Shown: one piece after another, positions 36,055-44,596 of the stretch
Layout of the letters: the number at the start of each line of letters is the position of its first letter
Numbering within the stretch: the stretch's first letter is position 1
Assembly: GCF_014643455.1 (NCBI RefSeq)
Contig: NZ_BMJM01000011.1
Location: 28,405-92,404 of the forward strand
From: Sandarakinorhabdus glacialis
Lineage (GTDB): Bacteria; Pseudomonadota; Alphaproteobacteria; Sphingomonadales; Sphingomonadaceae
DNA length: 64,000 bases
Direction of reading: 5' to 3'
Program-made: the position numbers and the translations under genes
The notes under the pieces: model-generated
What the model was told of the DNA's origin: nothing
What the model saw: the letters and a program-made list of their open reading frames with translations, nothing else
Database searches by the model: none

Positions 36055-37431
36055 TCAGCTGGCCATGGCTTCGCCCATGCGGCGGATTTGGGCGATCTTG
36101 TTGTGGAGGGGCCGCCAGTCGTCGGTCTCGGCGATGGGGGTCCAGAGGGCTTCGACTTCGTCGATAAGCATGGTGACGGGGGCTGAGTCGGACCAGTATT
36201 CGTGGGTGGGGGCGGCGCCGGCGTAGGGCTGGATGGCGCTGTGGAAGGCGGTGAAGGGCTCGGTTTCGTAGATGCGGTCTGCGGGCGAGGGGGCGCGGCG
36301 GGTGCCGGCGCGCCAGTCGAAGAAGAAGCGGTCGGGGTTCACGGCTGAACCGACGAGGGCGGCTTCGATGGCGCGGACGAGGGCGGTGTCGGATTCGGGA
36401 TCGCGGGGGGTGACGCCGAGGCGCTGGAATAGCGCGGTGGTGAGTGACGCCTGGTAGCGGGCGGGCCAGGTTTCGAGAGGGGGCTTGAGGTCCTCGAGGG
36501 GGGCGATGAGGCGGAGGGCGCCGGCGAGCTGATAGGCGTTCCACTGCATGGCTTCGGGTTGGCGGCCGAAGCTGTAGAGGCCGTGATGGTCGAAATAGGC
36601 GGCGGTGAAAATGGGGTCCCACGACGGCGTGAAGCGCCAGGGGCCGTAGTCGAAGCTTTCGCCGGTGATGTTGATGTTGTCGGTGTTAAGGACGCCGTGG
36701 ACGAAACCGGCGGCCATGAATTGGGCGGCAAGGCGGGCGCTGGTGGTGACCGCGTGATCCAACAGGCGGGCGGCTGGGCTTGGACCGTCGGCGTCGGTAA
36801 CAAAATGCTCCAATGCATACGCGACGAGTCGCGACATGGCGGTTTCGTCCTTGAGCCAGGCCTGGCGCTGGAAGCTGCCGTAGCGGATATGGCTGTGGTT
36901 GAGGCGGACGAGGACGGCGCTGCGGGTCGGGCTGGGCTCGTCGCCGCGGTCGAGGTCTTCGCCGGTTTCGATGACCGAGAAGGTGCGGCTGGTATCGAGG
37001 CCGAGGGCTTCGAGCATTTCGGTGGCGAGGATTTCACGGACGGCGCCCTTGAGTGTCAGGCGACCGTCGCCGGCGCGGCTCCACGGGGTGGTGCCCGAGC
37101 CCTTGGTGCCGAGGTCCATGAGGCGACCGCGATTGTCGAGAAGCTGGGCGAAGAGAAAGCCGCGGCCGTCGCCGAGATCAGGGTTGTAGGTGCGGAACTG
37201 GTGTCCGTGGTAGCGCATGGCGAGCGGCTGTTCGAGGCTGGCTTCGAGCGGCTGGAAGCGGCCGAAATGGGCCAGCCATTGATCGCCCGTTAGCGTGTCG
37301 ATGCCGATCTGCGCGGCGGCACGGTCGTTTCGGAAGCGCAGGATGGTCTGCGGGAAATCGGCGGGGGCGACGGCATCGAAGAAGGCGTCGCCGAGCGCGA
37401 GGATGGCCCGGCTGGGGCGATAGGTCGTCAA
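36055..37431 (-). CDS. selO: protein adenylyltransferase SelO (YdiU family)
   Basis: About 458 residues from a TTG at 37431. SelO is a pseudokinase-fold enzyme that transfers AMP to Ser/Thr/Tyr of proteins in redox stress. Family motifs: RYHGHQFRTYNPDLGDGRGF, LMDLGTKGSGTTPWSRAGDG (nucleotide loop), LKGAVREILATEMLEALG, and FVHGVLNTDNINITGESFDY with the active-site N-T-D-N. The open frame runs far upstream through the TetR gene in another frame, but that part is not SelO-like; the TTG twelve bases after the TetR stop fits coupling of the two genes. The bacterial C-terminal selenocysteine of eukaryotic SelO is absent, as usual. Confidence 0.92.
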   Translation of the reverse strand: MTTYRPSRAILALGDAFFDAVAPADFPQTILRFRNDRAAAQIGIDTLTGDQWLAHFGRFQPLEASLEQPLAMRYHGHQFRTYNPDLGDGRGFLFAQLLDNRGRLMDLGTKGSGTTPWSRAGDGRLTLKGAVREILATEMLEALGLDTSRTFSVIETGEDLDRGDEPSPTRSAVLVRLNHSHIRYGSFQRQAWLKDETAMSRLVAYALEHFVTDADGPSPAARLLDHAVTTSARLAAQFMAAGFVHGVLNTDNINITGESFDYGPWRFTPSWDPIFTAAYFDHHGLYSFGRQPEAMQWNAYQLAGALRLIAPLEDLKPPLETWPARYQASLTTALFQRLGVTPRDPESDTALVRAIEAALVGSAVNPDRFFFDWRAGTRRAPSPADRIYETEPFTAFHSAIQPYAGAAPTHEYWSDSAPVTMLIDEVEALWTPIAETDDWRPLHNKIAQIRRMGEAMAS

Positions 37432-37442
37432 GGGCCCGGCCG

Positions 37443-38147
37443 TCAGGCGGTGGGGTAGCTGCAGGCGGCGCGGACGAAACGGACGGTTTCCTTTTCGACG
37501 CGGGCGGCTTCTTCCGGGGTGGCGGCGGTCAGGATGCGGTCGATGGCGTCGCCGACGATGTGGTGGGTAAACGACGCGGCGAGCTCGATATCGACACCGG
37601 TAATGCCGCGCTTTGCCATCGAAAGACCCATCTGGCGATATATCCATTCGGTCGTGATCGCCTTGGCGGCATGGTAGAAAGGTTCGGCATCGGCACTGTG
37701 CTCGAGCTTTGCCTTGGGGCCGGTATCGACGCAGCTTTCGATGATGTTGTCCCAAATCATGTTGCTGCGACAAAATTCGAAGACGCGGGGGATGATGATG
37801 CCGGGCTCGAGATCGACGAGGGCGTCGCCCTGCTCCATATATTCGATCATCATCTTGCCGTGGCGGATGCCGAGTTCGGCGAGCAGCGCCTTTTTCGAGC
37901 CGAAATGGTAGAAGATCGAGCCTTCGGAGACATCGGCTTCGCGGGCGATGTCGGCGGTGCCGGTGCTGGCGAAACCCTTGGTCGAGAACAGCATATGGGC
38001 GGCGGCAAGGACGCGCTGCTTGGTTTCGGCGGGGTCGTAGCGCCGAGCCCGGGAGTCGCCGCGCGATTCGGTTCGGGATTCGGCTTTGGCGTCGGGCCGG
38101 GTGGCCGAAGATTCAGCGATACGGGAATCGGTTGCGCGCGTTGCCAC
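37443..38147 (-). CDS. TetR/AcrR-family transcription regulator
   Basis: Protein of 234 residues with a GTG start and an AAGGAAG ribosome site. After a polar, disordered N-terminal 35 residues comes the TetR helix-turn-helix: KQRVLAAAHMLFSTKGFAST and GTADIAREADVSEGSIFYHF, then GSKKALLAELG. The C-terminal ligand domain is all-helical and not assignable to a subfamily. It precedes selO and has a strong promoter at 38185-38214; it may control itself, selO or the divergent hydrolase-oxidoreductase pair. The effector is unknown. Confidence 0.93.
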   Translation of the reverse strand: MATRATDSRIAESSATRPDAKAESRTESRGDSRARRYDPAETKQRVLAAAHMLFSTKGFASTGTADIAREADVSEGSIFYHFGSKKALLAELGIRHGKMMIEYMEQGDALVDLEPGIIIPRVFEFCRSNMIWDNIIESCVDTGPKAKLEHSADAEPFYHAAKAITTEWIYRQMGLSMAKRGITGVDIELAASFTHHIVGDAIDRILTAATPEEAARVEKETVRFVRAACSYPTA

Positions 38148-38184
38148 TGAGCGAGTTCTTCCTTATTCCCCCCCGGGAGCGGTG

Positions 38185-38214
38185 CTTATAGCGCGCCAGC
38201 TTAGTCCTAGTCAA
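38185..38214 (-). promoter_or_regulatory. predicted promoter of TetR-selO unit
   Basis: On the minus strand TTGACT (38214-38209), 18-base spacer, TATAAG (38190-38185), about 38 bases before the GTG start. A good housekeeping promoter match in the 94-base divergent gap. Confidence 0.6.
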
Positions 38215-38241
38215 AATTAGCGGCGGGAGGGGCGGCGAAGG

Positions 38242-39147
38242 ATGACAGCCGGATCCGGAGATGAGGGCGCGAGCTGGACCGACGGCTGGTATTGGTCGGG
38301 TGATGGCATTCGCCTGCATTGGCGGGAAATCGGGATTGGCGAGGGGCGCCCGGTGGTGCTGTGCATTCCGGGGCTGACGCGGACGGCGCGGGATTTCGAT
38401 GCCTTGGGGGAACGGCTGGCGCCGGAGTGGCGGGTGGTCGCGGTCGATCTGCGTGGGCGCGGCGATTCGGCCTGGCCGAAGGATTCGTTGACGTATGTGC
38501 CGTTGTCTTATTTGCTCGATTTGCGGTTGCTGATCGAGGCGGCGGCGATTGGTCGGTTCGTCGTGGTGGGCTCGTCGGTGGGTGGTGCGCTGGCGATGCA
38601 GCTTACGACCGGACACGGCGCGATGATTGCCGGGGCGGTGCTCAACGATATCGGGCCGGATATCGAGCCGGCGGGGTTGCAGCGGCTGCGCGCCAATGTC
38701 GGGCGGCAGGCGAACTGGCCGACCTGGGTGCATGCGGCGCGCGACCTCGCGGTGCGCAACGGCGAGCGCTATCCGGAATGGGAGCTGGGCGAATGGATAG
38801 GGTTTGCCAAGCGGCTGTGCCGGCTGAGCGCATCGGGGCGGGTGGTGTTCGATTATGATGCGCGGATCGCCGAGCCGTTCCGCCTGCCGCATGGCGATGC
38901 CGGGATCGACCTGTGGACGGCGCTGGATGGGCTGCGGGATGTGCCGGTGCTGAGCCTGCGCGGCGAACGGTCCGATGTGCTGAGCCGAGCGACGCAGGCG
39001 GCGATGGCGAAGCGGCTGCCCGACTTGAGAGTGGTGGAGGTGCCGGGCGTAGGCCATGCTCCGACGCTGGCGGAACCGGCGGCGGTGGCGGCGGTCGATG
39101 CGCTGTTGAACGATGTGATGCGGGAGAGAGACAATGACCGAGCGTAA
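38242..39147 (+). CDS. alpha/beta hydrolase
   Basis: Protein of 301 residues with the alpha/beta hydrolase fold: oxyanion region VVLCIPGLTRTARDFDALGE, nucleophile elbow VVVGSSVGGALAMQ (Ser in G-S-S-V-G), and catalytic His near the C-terminus in EVPGVGHAPTLAEP. A strand LSLRGERSDVLS gives the likely Asp. The GLTRTARDFD motif is common in a sphingomonad group of unknown substrate. It overlaps the following oxidoreductase gene by 14 bases, so they form an operon facing away from the TetR gene, which may regulate it. Confidence 0.92.
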   Translation: MTAGSGDEGASWTDGWYWSGDGIRLHWREIGIGEGRPVVLCIPGLTRTARDFDALGERLAPEWRVVAVDLRGRGDSAWPKDSLTYVPLSYLLDLRLLIEAAAIGRFVVVGSSVGGALAMQLTTGHGAMIAGAVLNDIGPDIEPAGLQRLRANVGRQANWPTWVHAARDLAVRNGERYPEWELGEWIGFAKRLCRLSASGRVVFDYDARIAEPFRLPHGDAGIDLWTALDGLRDVPVLSLRGERSDVLSRATQAAMAKRLPDLRVVEVPGVGHAPTLAEPAAVAAVDALLNDVMRERDNDRA

Positions 39148-40144
39148 TGTCTGGCGGCTGGCGAAGCGACCGGTGGGCGATATCGCCGATGGCGACCTTG
39201 TTTATGCAGCAGAGGCTGTGCCGGCGCTCGAGGAGGGTCAGTTTGCGCTGCGGGTGATCTATCTGTCGCTCGATCCGACCAATCGCATCTGGATGAGCGA
39301 CCAGGAGCAATATATGCCGCCGGTGGTGGTGGGCGCGGCGATGCGCGGCGGGGTTTGCGGCCGGGTGATCGAGAGCCGCAGGGACGGCGTCGCCGTGGGC
39401 GATCTTTATGCGGGGCTGGGCGAATGGGCCGATGTGATGGTGACCGACGGCACCGGGATGGGGCAGTTGCCGGAGATTCCGGGGGTGCCGCTGGCGGCGG
39501 CGTTCGGGACATTGGGGCTGGTTGGGCCGACGGCGTATTTCGGGTTGCTTGATATCGGGCAGCCGAAGGCGGGCGAGACTTTGGTGGTCGGCGCGGCGGC
39601 GGGCGGAGTCGGGCAGATTGTTGGGCAGATCGGCAAGATCATGGGGTGCAAGGTCATCGGCATCGCCGGCGGCAAGGCCAAGTGCGACTATGTGGTCAAT
39701 GAACTCGGGTTCGATGCGTGCATCGATTACAAGTCGCAGGATGTCGGGGCGGAGCTCGACCGGTTGGCGCCGGAGGGGGTCGATATCAATTTCGAGCAGG
39801 TTGGCGGCGACATCATGGTGCAGGTGCTGAAGCGGATGAAGCTGTTCGGACGGATGCCTTTGTGCGGGTTGATCAGCCAGTATAACGACGTCGACGGCGC
39901 CGACGAGCCGGGGTTCTGGACGATGATGCTGATGCGGCGGTTGAGCGTGCGCGGCTTTATCGTGACCGATTTTGCGGCGCGGTTCGGGGAAAGTGGCCAG
40001 GCGCTGCTGGGCTGGATGTTGGAAGGCAAGTTGAAGACGCGGCAGGATATCCGGCCGGGGCTCGCGAATGCGGCGAGCGCGGTGAAGGAGCTTTATAGCG
40101 GCGGCAACTTCGGCAAGCTGCTGGTCGAGGTGACGCCGCCGTGA
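39134..40144 (+). CDS. zinc-free NADP-dependent oxidoreductase (MDR superfamily, CurA/leukotriene-B4 dehydrogenase type)
   Basis: Protein of 336 residues. Typical of the MDR branch that reduces alkenals/alkenones with NADPH: YLSLDPTNRIWMSDQEQYMP at the substrate side, FGTLGLVGPTAYFGLLDIGQ, the Rossmann glycine motif VVGAAAGGVGQIVGQIGKIM, then GGKAKCDYVVNELGFDACID and NFEQVGGDIMVQVLKRMK. No structural-zinc cysteines. It is translated from the same transcript as the alpha/beta hydrolase. An exact substrate cannot be read from sequence. Confidence 0.92.
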   Translation: MTERNVWRLAKRPVGDIADGDLVYAAEAVPALEEGQFALRVIYLSLDPTNRIWMSDQEQYMPPVVVGAAMRGGVCGRVIESRRDGVAVGDLYAGLGEWADVMVTDGTGMGQLPEIPGVPLAAAFGTLGLVGPTAYFGLLDIGQPKAGETLVVGAAAGGVGQIVGQIGKIMGCKVIGIAGGKAKCDYVVNELGFDACIDYKSQDVGAELDRLAPEGVDINFEQVGGDIMVQVLKRMKLFGRMPLCGLISQYNDVDGADEPGFWTMMLMRRLSVRGFIVTDFAARFGESGQALLGWMLEGKLKTRQDIRPGLANAASAVKELYSGGNFGKLLVEVTPP

Positions 40145-40230
40145 TGCGGGGCTGATGACTGCGACGGCGATGCCCGCTGTTTTTCGGTGCGTGACCGGCT
40201 AGGGTTGCCGGTGAGAGGACCCGCGTAACG

Positions 40231-42222
40231 ATGATTGCCGAGATCGGCCATTTTGCCCTTATCCTGGCGCTGCTGACGGCGTTGGCGCAGGCGATCCTGC
40301 CGATGGTCGGGGCGGTGCGCGGCGATACTTCGCTGATGTTGTTCGGGCGGACCGCGGCGCAGATGCAGGCGGTGCTGGTGGTGATCGCCTTTGCCGCGTT
40401 GATGACGAGTTTCGGGCAGGCGGATTTTTCCGTGGCGCTGGTCGCCCAGCATTCCTCGCTGACCCAGCCGCTGGCGTATCGGCTGGCGGCGACATGGGGC
40501 AACCACGAAGGCTCGATGGTGCTGTGGGTGGTGATCCTGGCGGTGTTCGGTGCGGCGATCGGGCGGTATGGCGACAATCTGCGGCCGAGTTTGCAGGCTC
40601 GGGTATTGTCGGTGCAGGCGATGATCGGGGTCGCGTTCCTGGCGTTCTCGCTGTTCACCTCGAACCCGTTCGAGCGGCTGTTTCCGGTGCCGGTGGACGG
40701 GGCGGAATTGAACCCGTTGCTGCAGGATCCGGGGCTCGTTTTCCATCCGCCGCTTTTGTACCTGGGGTATGTCGGGTTCTCGGTGACGTTCAGCTTTGCG
40801 GTGGCTGCGCTGCTCGAGGGGCGGGCCGATGCGGCGTGGGCGCGGTGGATGCGGCCGTGGGTGCTGGCGGCGTGGATCCCGTTGACGCTGGGCATCGCGC
40901 TGGGGTCGTTCTGGGCTTATTATGAGCTGGGCTGGGGTGGCTGGTGGTTCTGGGACCCGGTCGAGAATGCGTCGTTGATGCCGTGGCTGCTGGGGACGGC
41001 GTTGCTGCATTCGGCGATCGTCACCGAAAAGCGGCAGGCGCTGGCGGGGTGGACGATATTGCTGGCGATCCTGGCATTTTCGCTGAGCTTGATCGGGACG
41101 TTTTTGGTGCGATCGGGGATATTGACCTCGGTGCATGCGTTCGCGGTCGATCCCGAGCGGGGGGTGTTCATCCTGGCGATGATCATCGGGTCGACGGGGA
41201 CGGCGCTGGCGCTGTTCGCGTGGCGGGCGCCGCTGCTGAAGTCCGGCGCGCTGTTCTCGGGGGTGAGCCGCGAGGCCGGGTTGACGCTGAATAATCTGTT
41301 CCTGATGGCGGTGACGGCGGTGGTGTTTCTGGGGACATTTTACCCGGTGATCATGGAGGCGGTGAGCACCGACAAGATTTCGGTCGGTCCGCCCTATTAC
41401 AATCTGGTGTTCGTGCCGTTGACGGTGCCGCTTTTGCTGCTGGTCACCGTGGGGCCGATGCTGGCGTGGAAGCGCGATACGCTGGGCAGCCTGTGGGGCA
41501 AGTTGCGCCAGCCGCTGTTGCTGACGTTGGCAGTCTGGGCAGCGCTGTGGCTGGCGCTCGGGTGGAAGAACTCGCTGTCGGCGTTCGGCTTTGCGCTTGG
41601 GTTCTGGCTGATTTTGGGCGGGCTGCTGATCTTGATGAAGCGCTGGCGGGGCGGGGCGGGGTTTTCGATGCGGCTGGTGCGGACGACGCCGGCGGCGGTG
41701 CTCGGCATGGCGCTGGCGCATGCCGGGCTGGGGGTGACGACGGTCGGCGTGACGGCGATGGCGGGGTTTGCCGAATCGAAGATCCTGGTGATGCGGGCGG
41801 GCGAGACGGCTGTGCTGGGGCCGCTGGCGGTGACGCTCGAGCGGGTCGGCATGGCGAATGGGCCGAATTATGAGGCGGTGCAGGCGAAGTTCGTGGTGCG
41901 GCAGGGGCGCGGGGCGCGGGCGCTGACGAGCGAGAAGCGGTTTTATCCGGTCAGCCGCAACCAGACCACCGAGGCCGGGATCGGCGTGGGCTTCCTTGGC
42001 AACAGCTATATCGCCATCGGCGACGAGCAGTCGGATACGCGGGGCAAAGGGCTGGTGGTGCGGATCTATCATCATCCGATGGTGGGATGGATCTGGTTCG
42101 GGGCGCTGATGATGGCGATGGGCGGGGCGGCGAGCCTTGCCGACCGGCGGTTCCGGATCGGGGCGCCGAGCCGGCTGCCTTCGCGCGTGGCAATGCGGCC
42201 TGATATGGTGCCGGCCGAATGA
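40231..42222 (+). CDS. ccmF: cytochrome c maturation heme lyase CcmF
   Basis: Protein of 663 residues, many membrane helices. CcmF with CcmH/I attaches heme to apocytochrome c in the periplasm. It has WGNHEGSMVLWVVILAVFGA and the WWD heme-binding domain GWGGWWFWDPVENASLMPWL near residue 240, plus histidines in TALLHSAIVTEKRQALAGWT and FLVRSGILTSVHAFAVDPE. First gene of ccmF-ccmG-ccmH-ccmI with four-base overlaps. The other ccm genes (ccmA-E), often just upstream, are not in the window; a short gap and an unrelated oxidoreductase precede it. Confidence 0.97.
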   Translation: MIAEIGHFALILALLTALAQAILPMVGAVRGDTSLMLFGRTAAQMQAVLVVIAFAALMTSFGQADFSVALVAQHSSLTQPLAYRLAATWGNHEGSMVLWVVILAVFGAAIGRYGDNLRPSLQARVLSVQAMIGVAFLAFSLFTSNPFERLFPVPVDGAELNPLLQDPGLVFHPPLLYLGYVGFSVTFSFAVAALLEGRADAAWARWMRPWVLAAWIPLTLGIALGSFWAYYELGWGGWWFWDPVENASLMPWLLGTALLHSAIVTEKRQALAGWTILLAILAFSLSLIGTFLVRSGILTSVHAFAVDPERGVFILAMIIGSTGTALALFAWRAPLLKSGALFSGVSREAGLTLNNLFLMAVTAVVFLGTFYPVIMEAVSTDKISVGPPYYNLVFVPLTVPLLLLVTVGPMLAWKRDTLGSLWGKLRQPLLLTLAVWAALWLALGWKNSLSAFGFALGFWLILGGLLILMKRWRGGAGFSMRLVRTTPAAVLGMALAHAGLGVTTVGVTAMAGFAESKILVMRAGETAVLGPLAVTLERVGMANGPNYEAVQAKFVVRQGRGARALTSEKRFYPVSRNQTTEAGIGVGFLGNSYIAIGDEQSDTRGKGLVVRIYHHPMVGWIWFGALMMAMGGAASLADRRFRIGAPSRLPSRVAMRPDMVPAE

Positions 42223-42761
42223 GCCGGTGGCTGTTCATCGTGCCGGTCATCGCCTTTATCGGGTTGGTGGCGTTCCTGGGCATCGGGTTGACCAAGGACC
42301 CTTCGGCGCTGCCGTCGCAGCTCATCGACCGGCCGTTGCCGCAATTCGCCTTGCCGGGGATTGCCGATACGCCGGGCGGTGGGCCGGGGTTTGCGTCGGC
42401 GGCGCTGAAAGGCGAGCCGATGCTGCTCAATATCTTTGCCAGCTGGTGCGCGGCGTGCCCGCAGGAGCATCCGGTGTTGACGCGGATTTCGGGCGAAGGC
42501 GTGCCGGTCTACGGGCTGGCGTGGAAGGACAAGCCGGCGGATACGCGCGGCTGGCTGGCGAAATGGGGCAATCCCTACAAGGCGGTGGCCGCCGATGAGG
42601 CCGGGCGGACGGCGATCGACCTGGGTGTGACGGGAGTGCCGGAGACGTTCGTCATCGATGGCCGGGGGCGGGTCCGGTTCAAGCAGGTCGGGCCGATTTC
42701 GGTGGAGACCTGGGAAGGCACGATCAGGCCGCTGATGGCCAGGCTGCGGGCCGAGGCATGA
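42219..42761 (+). CDS. ccmG: thiol:disulfide interchange protein CcmG (DsbE)
   Basis: Protein of 180 residues: one N-terminal membrane anchor (WLFIVPVIAFIGLVAFLGIG) and a periplasmic thioredoxin domain with active site NIFASWCAACPQEHPVL (Cys77 and Cys80). The GVTGVPETFVIDGRGRVRFK segment with cis-Pro is typical of DsbE. It keeps the CXXCH cysteines of apocytochrome c reduced. Start overlaps the ccmF stop by four bases, and its stop overlaps the ccmH start. Confidence 0.96.
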   Translation: MSRWLFIVPVIAFIGLVAFLGIGLTKDPSALPSQLIDRPLPQFALPGIADTPGGGPGFASAALKGEPMLLNIFASWCAACPQEHPVLTRISGEGVPVYGLAWKDKPADTRGWLAKWGNPYKAVAADEAGRTAIDLGVTGVPETFVIDGRGRVRFKQVGPISVETWEGTIRPLMARLRAEA

Positions 42762-43219
42762 GGTGGCTTTTGCTGCTTTGGGTGCTGATCAGCGCTCCGG
42801 TGCTGGCGGTCTTGCCAGGCGAGATGCTGAAGGACCCGGTGCTCGAGGCGCGGGCGCGGGTGATCTCGCAGGAATTGCGCTGCGTGGTGTGCCAGAACCA
42901 GTCGATCGACGAGAGCGATGCGCCGCTGGCGGGTGACTTGCGGATCGTCGTGCGCGAGCAGCTGACGCTGGGGCGCAGCGACGCCGAGATCATGGATTAC
43001 GTGGTGGCGCGCTATGGCAATTTCGTGCGGTTGCGCCCGCCGGTCGAGCCGGCGACATGGGTGCTGTGGCTGGGACCGTTCGTGCTGCTCGGCGGCGGCG
43101 GGCTGGCGCTGCTGTCGTGGCAGCGGCGGCGCAGCGTGCCGGCGGAGGTGGCGCCGCTGAGCGAGGCCGAGCTGGCCGAGATGGCGGCACTGTCGCCCGA
43201 ACCGCCGCTCGAGCGCTGA
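42758..43219 (+). CDS. ccmH: cytochrome c maturation protein CcmH
   Basis: Protein of 153 residues: signal peptide (RWLLLLWVLISAPVLA), the redox motif ELRCVVCQNQSIDESDAPLA with Cys42 and Cys45, then a membrane helix (WVLWLGPFVLLGGGGLALLS) and a short tail. CcmH reduces or holds apocytochrome c before heme attachment by CcmF. This is the short CcmH form, with the TPR part encoded separately as ccmI. Confidence 0.96.
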   Translation: MRWLLLLWVLISAPVLAVLPGEMLKDPVLEARARVISQELRCVVCQNQSIDESDAPLAGDLRIVVREQLTLGRSDAEIMDYVVARYGNFVRLRPPVEPATWVLWLGPFVLLGGGGLALLSWQRRRSVPAEVAPLSEAELAEMAALSPEPPLER

Positions 43220-43240
43220 ATTGCGGAATAGAAAGCCCTG

Positions 43241-44455
43241 ATGATTCTCTGGATTATACTGACCGTCATGGCGGCCATCAGCGCTGCTGTCCTGACCATT
43301 CCGCTGGTGCGCCGGCATGAGGCGCGGGCCGATGCGCGGACGGCGACGATCGCGGTGCTGCGCGACCAGCTGGGGGATGTCGATGTCCAGCTGGCGGCGG
43401 GGACGATCCCGCCGGGCGACGCCGAAGGGCTGCGCACCGAGATCAAGCGGCGCATGTTGGCGGCGGGCCATATTGCCGAGGATGGCGGCCGGCCGGTGGG
43501 ATCGAAAGCGCTGGCGCGGCTTGCGATCGGACTGGCGGCGGTGACCGGGCTGGCGGCGGCGGCGATCTATGCCGGGATGGGGCAGCCCGGATTGCCGGGG
43601 ACGGGTGCGGTCGCTGGGGCGGTTGGAGCGGGGGCTGTTGCCGATCCGGGAGAAGCGCAGGTGGCCGGGCTGGTTGCCGGGCTCGAGGCGAAGATGGCTC
43701 AGAACCCGGGTGATCCGGACGGCTGGCGGATGCTGGGCTGGGCTTATTTCCAGACCGGGCGATTTGCCGAATCAGCGCAGGCCTATGGCAAGGCGATCGC
43801 GTTGAAGGCGGACGGTACGGGGTATCAGTCGGCGTATGGCGAGGCGCTGGTGCAGGCGGCGAACGGCCAGGTGACGCCGGCGGCGGTGGCGGCGTTTTCG
43901 GCGGCGAAGGCGCAGGACGGCGCCGATGCGCGGGCGCGGTATTTCCTTGGGGTGGCGAAGCAGCAGGGCGGCGATGCGCGGGGGGCTCTCGACGAGTGGA
44001 TTTCGCTGCTGGGCGAGTCGGCGACCGATGCGCCGTGGGTGCCGCAACTGCGCGGTGTGATCGAGCAAACGGCGGCGGCTGCGAAGATCGACGTGGCGGC
44101 GCGGCTTGCGGCGCTGCGGCCGCCGGTCAGCGGCGGGGCGACGGTCGCGGCGCCGCCGATGGGTGTTGCCGGGACGCCGGGGCCCACGGCAGCGCAGGTC
44201 GAGGCGGTCACGGCGATGCCGGCGGCGGACCAGGGCGCGATGATCCAGGGCATGGTCGACGGGTTGGCGAAACGGCTGGCGGCGAACCCGCGCGATGAGG
44301 CCGGCTGGTTGCGATTGATGCGGGCGCGGGTCGTACTGGGCGATGCCGCGGCGGCGGGAAAGGCGCGCGACGATGCCGTGGCGGCCTTTGCCGGTGACGT
44401 TGCGGCGCAGGGGCGGATTCGGGCAGCGGCGGCCGGATTGGGCATCACGGGCTGA
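43241..44455 (+). CDS. ccmI: cytochrome c biogenesis protein CcmI
   Basis: Protein of 404 residues: N-terminal helix (ILWIILTVMAAISAAVLTIP), a leucine-rich loop (RTATIAVLRDQLGDVDVQLA), a second helix after LARLAIGLAAVTGLAAAAIY, and a periplasmic part with TPR units (GWRMLGWAYFQTGRFAESAQ, AYGKAIALKADGTGYQSAYG) and a C-terminal TPR-like repeat region. CcmI presents apocytochrome c to the CcmF/H lyase. It is the last gene of the ccmFGHI unit; no clear terminator was seen in the 140 bases after it. Confidence 0.93.
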   Translation: MILWIILTVMAAISAAVLTIPLVRRHEARADARTATIAVLRDQLGDVDVQLAAGTIPPGDAEGLRTEIKRRMLAAGHIAEDGGRPVGSKALARLAIGLAAVTGLAAAAIYAGMGQPGLPGTGAVAGAVGAGAVADPGEAQVAGLVAGLEAKMAQNPGDPDGWRMLGWAYFQTGRFAESAQAYGKAIALKADGTGYQSAYGEALVQAANGQVTPAAVAAFSAAKAQDGADARARYFLGVAKQQGGDARGALDEWISLLGESATDAPWVPQLRGVIEQTAAAAKIDVAARLAALRPPVSGGATVAAPPMGVAGTPGPTAAQVEAVTAMPAADQGAMIQGMVDGLAKRLAANPRDEAGWLRLMRARVVLGDAAAAGKARDDAVAAFAGDVAAQGRIRAAAAGLGITG

Positions 44456-44596
44456 ACCATCGGCGAAGTCGGGCGTTGGAGGCAGTCGGCGATTTATGCT
44501 GCACTGCGGCATAACCGTTGTTAGTATGCGACGAATGAGTCGCGCCAGCATTGTGGCAATGTGAAACCGGCGTTTAATTCGGCCAAGGATGCGAAC

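Noticed and set aside
37432..37773. Long upstream extension of selO through the TetR gene
   Set aside because: It is Arg/His-rich shadow of the TetR coding strand and not SelO-like.
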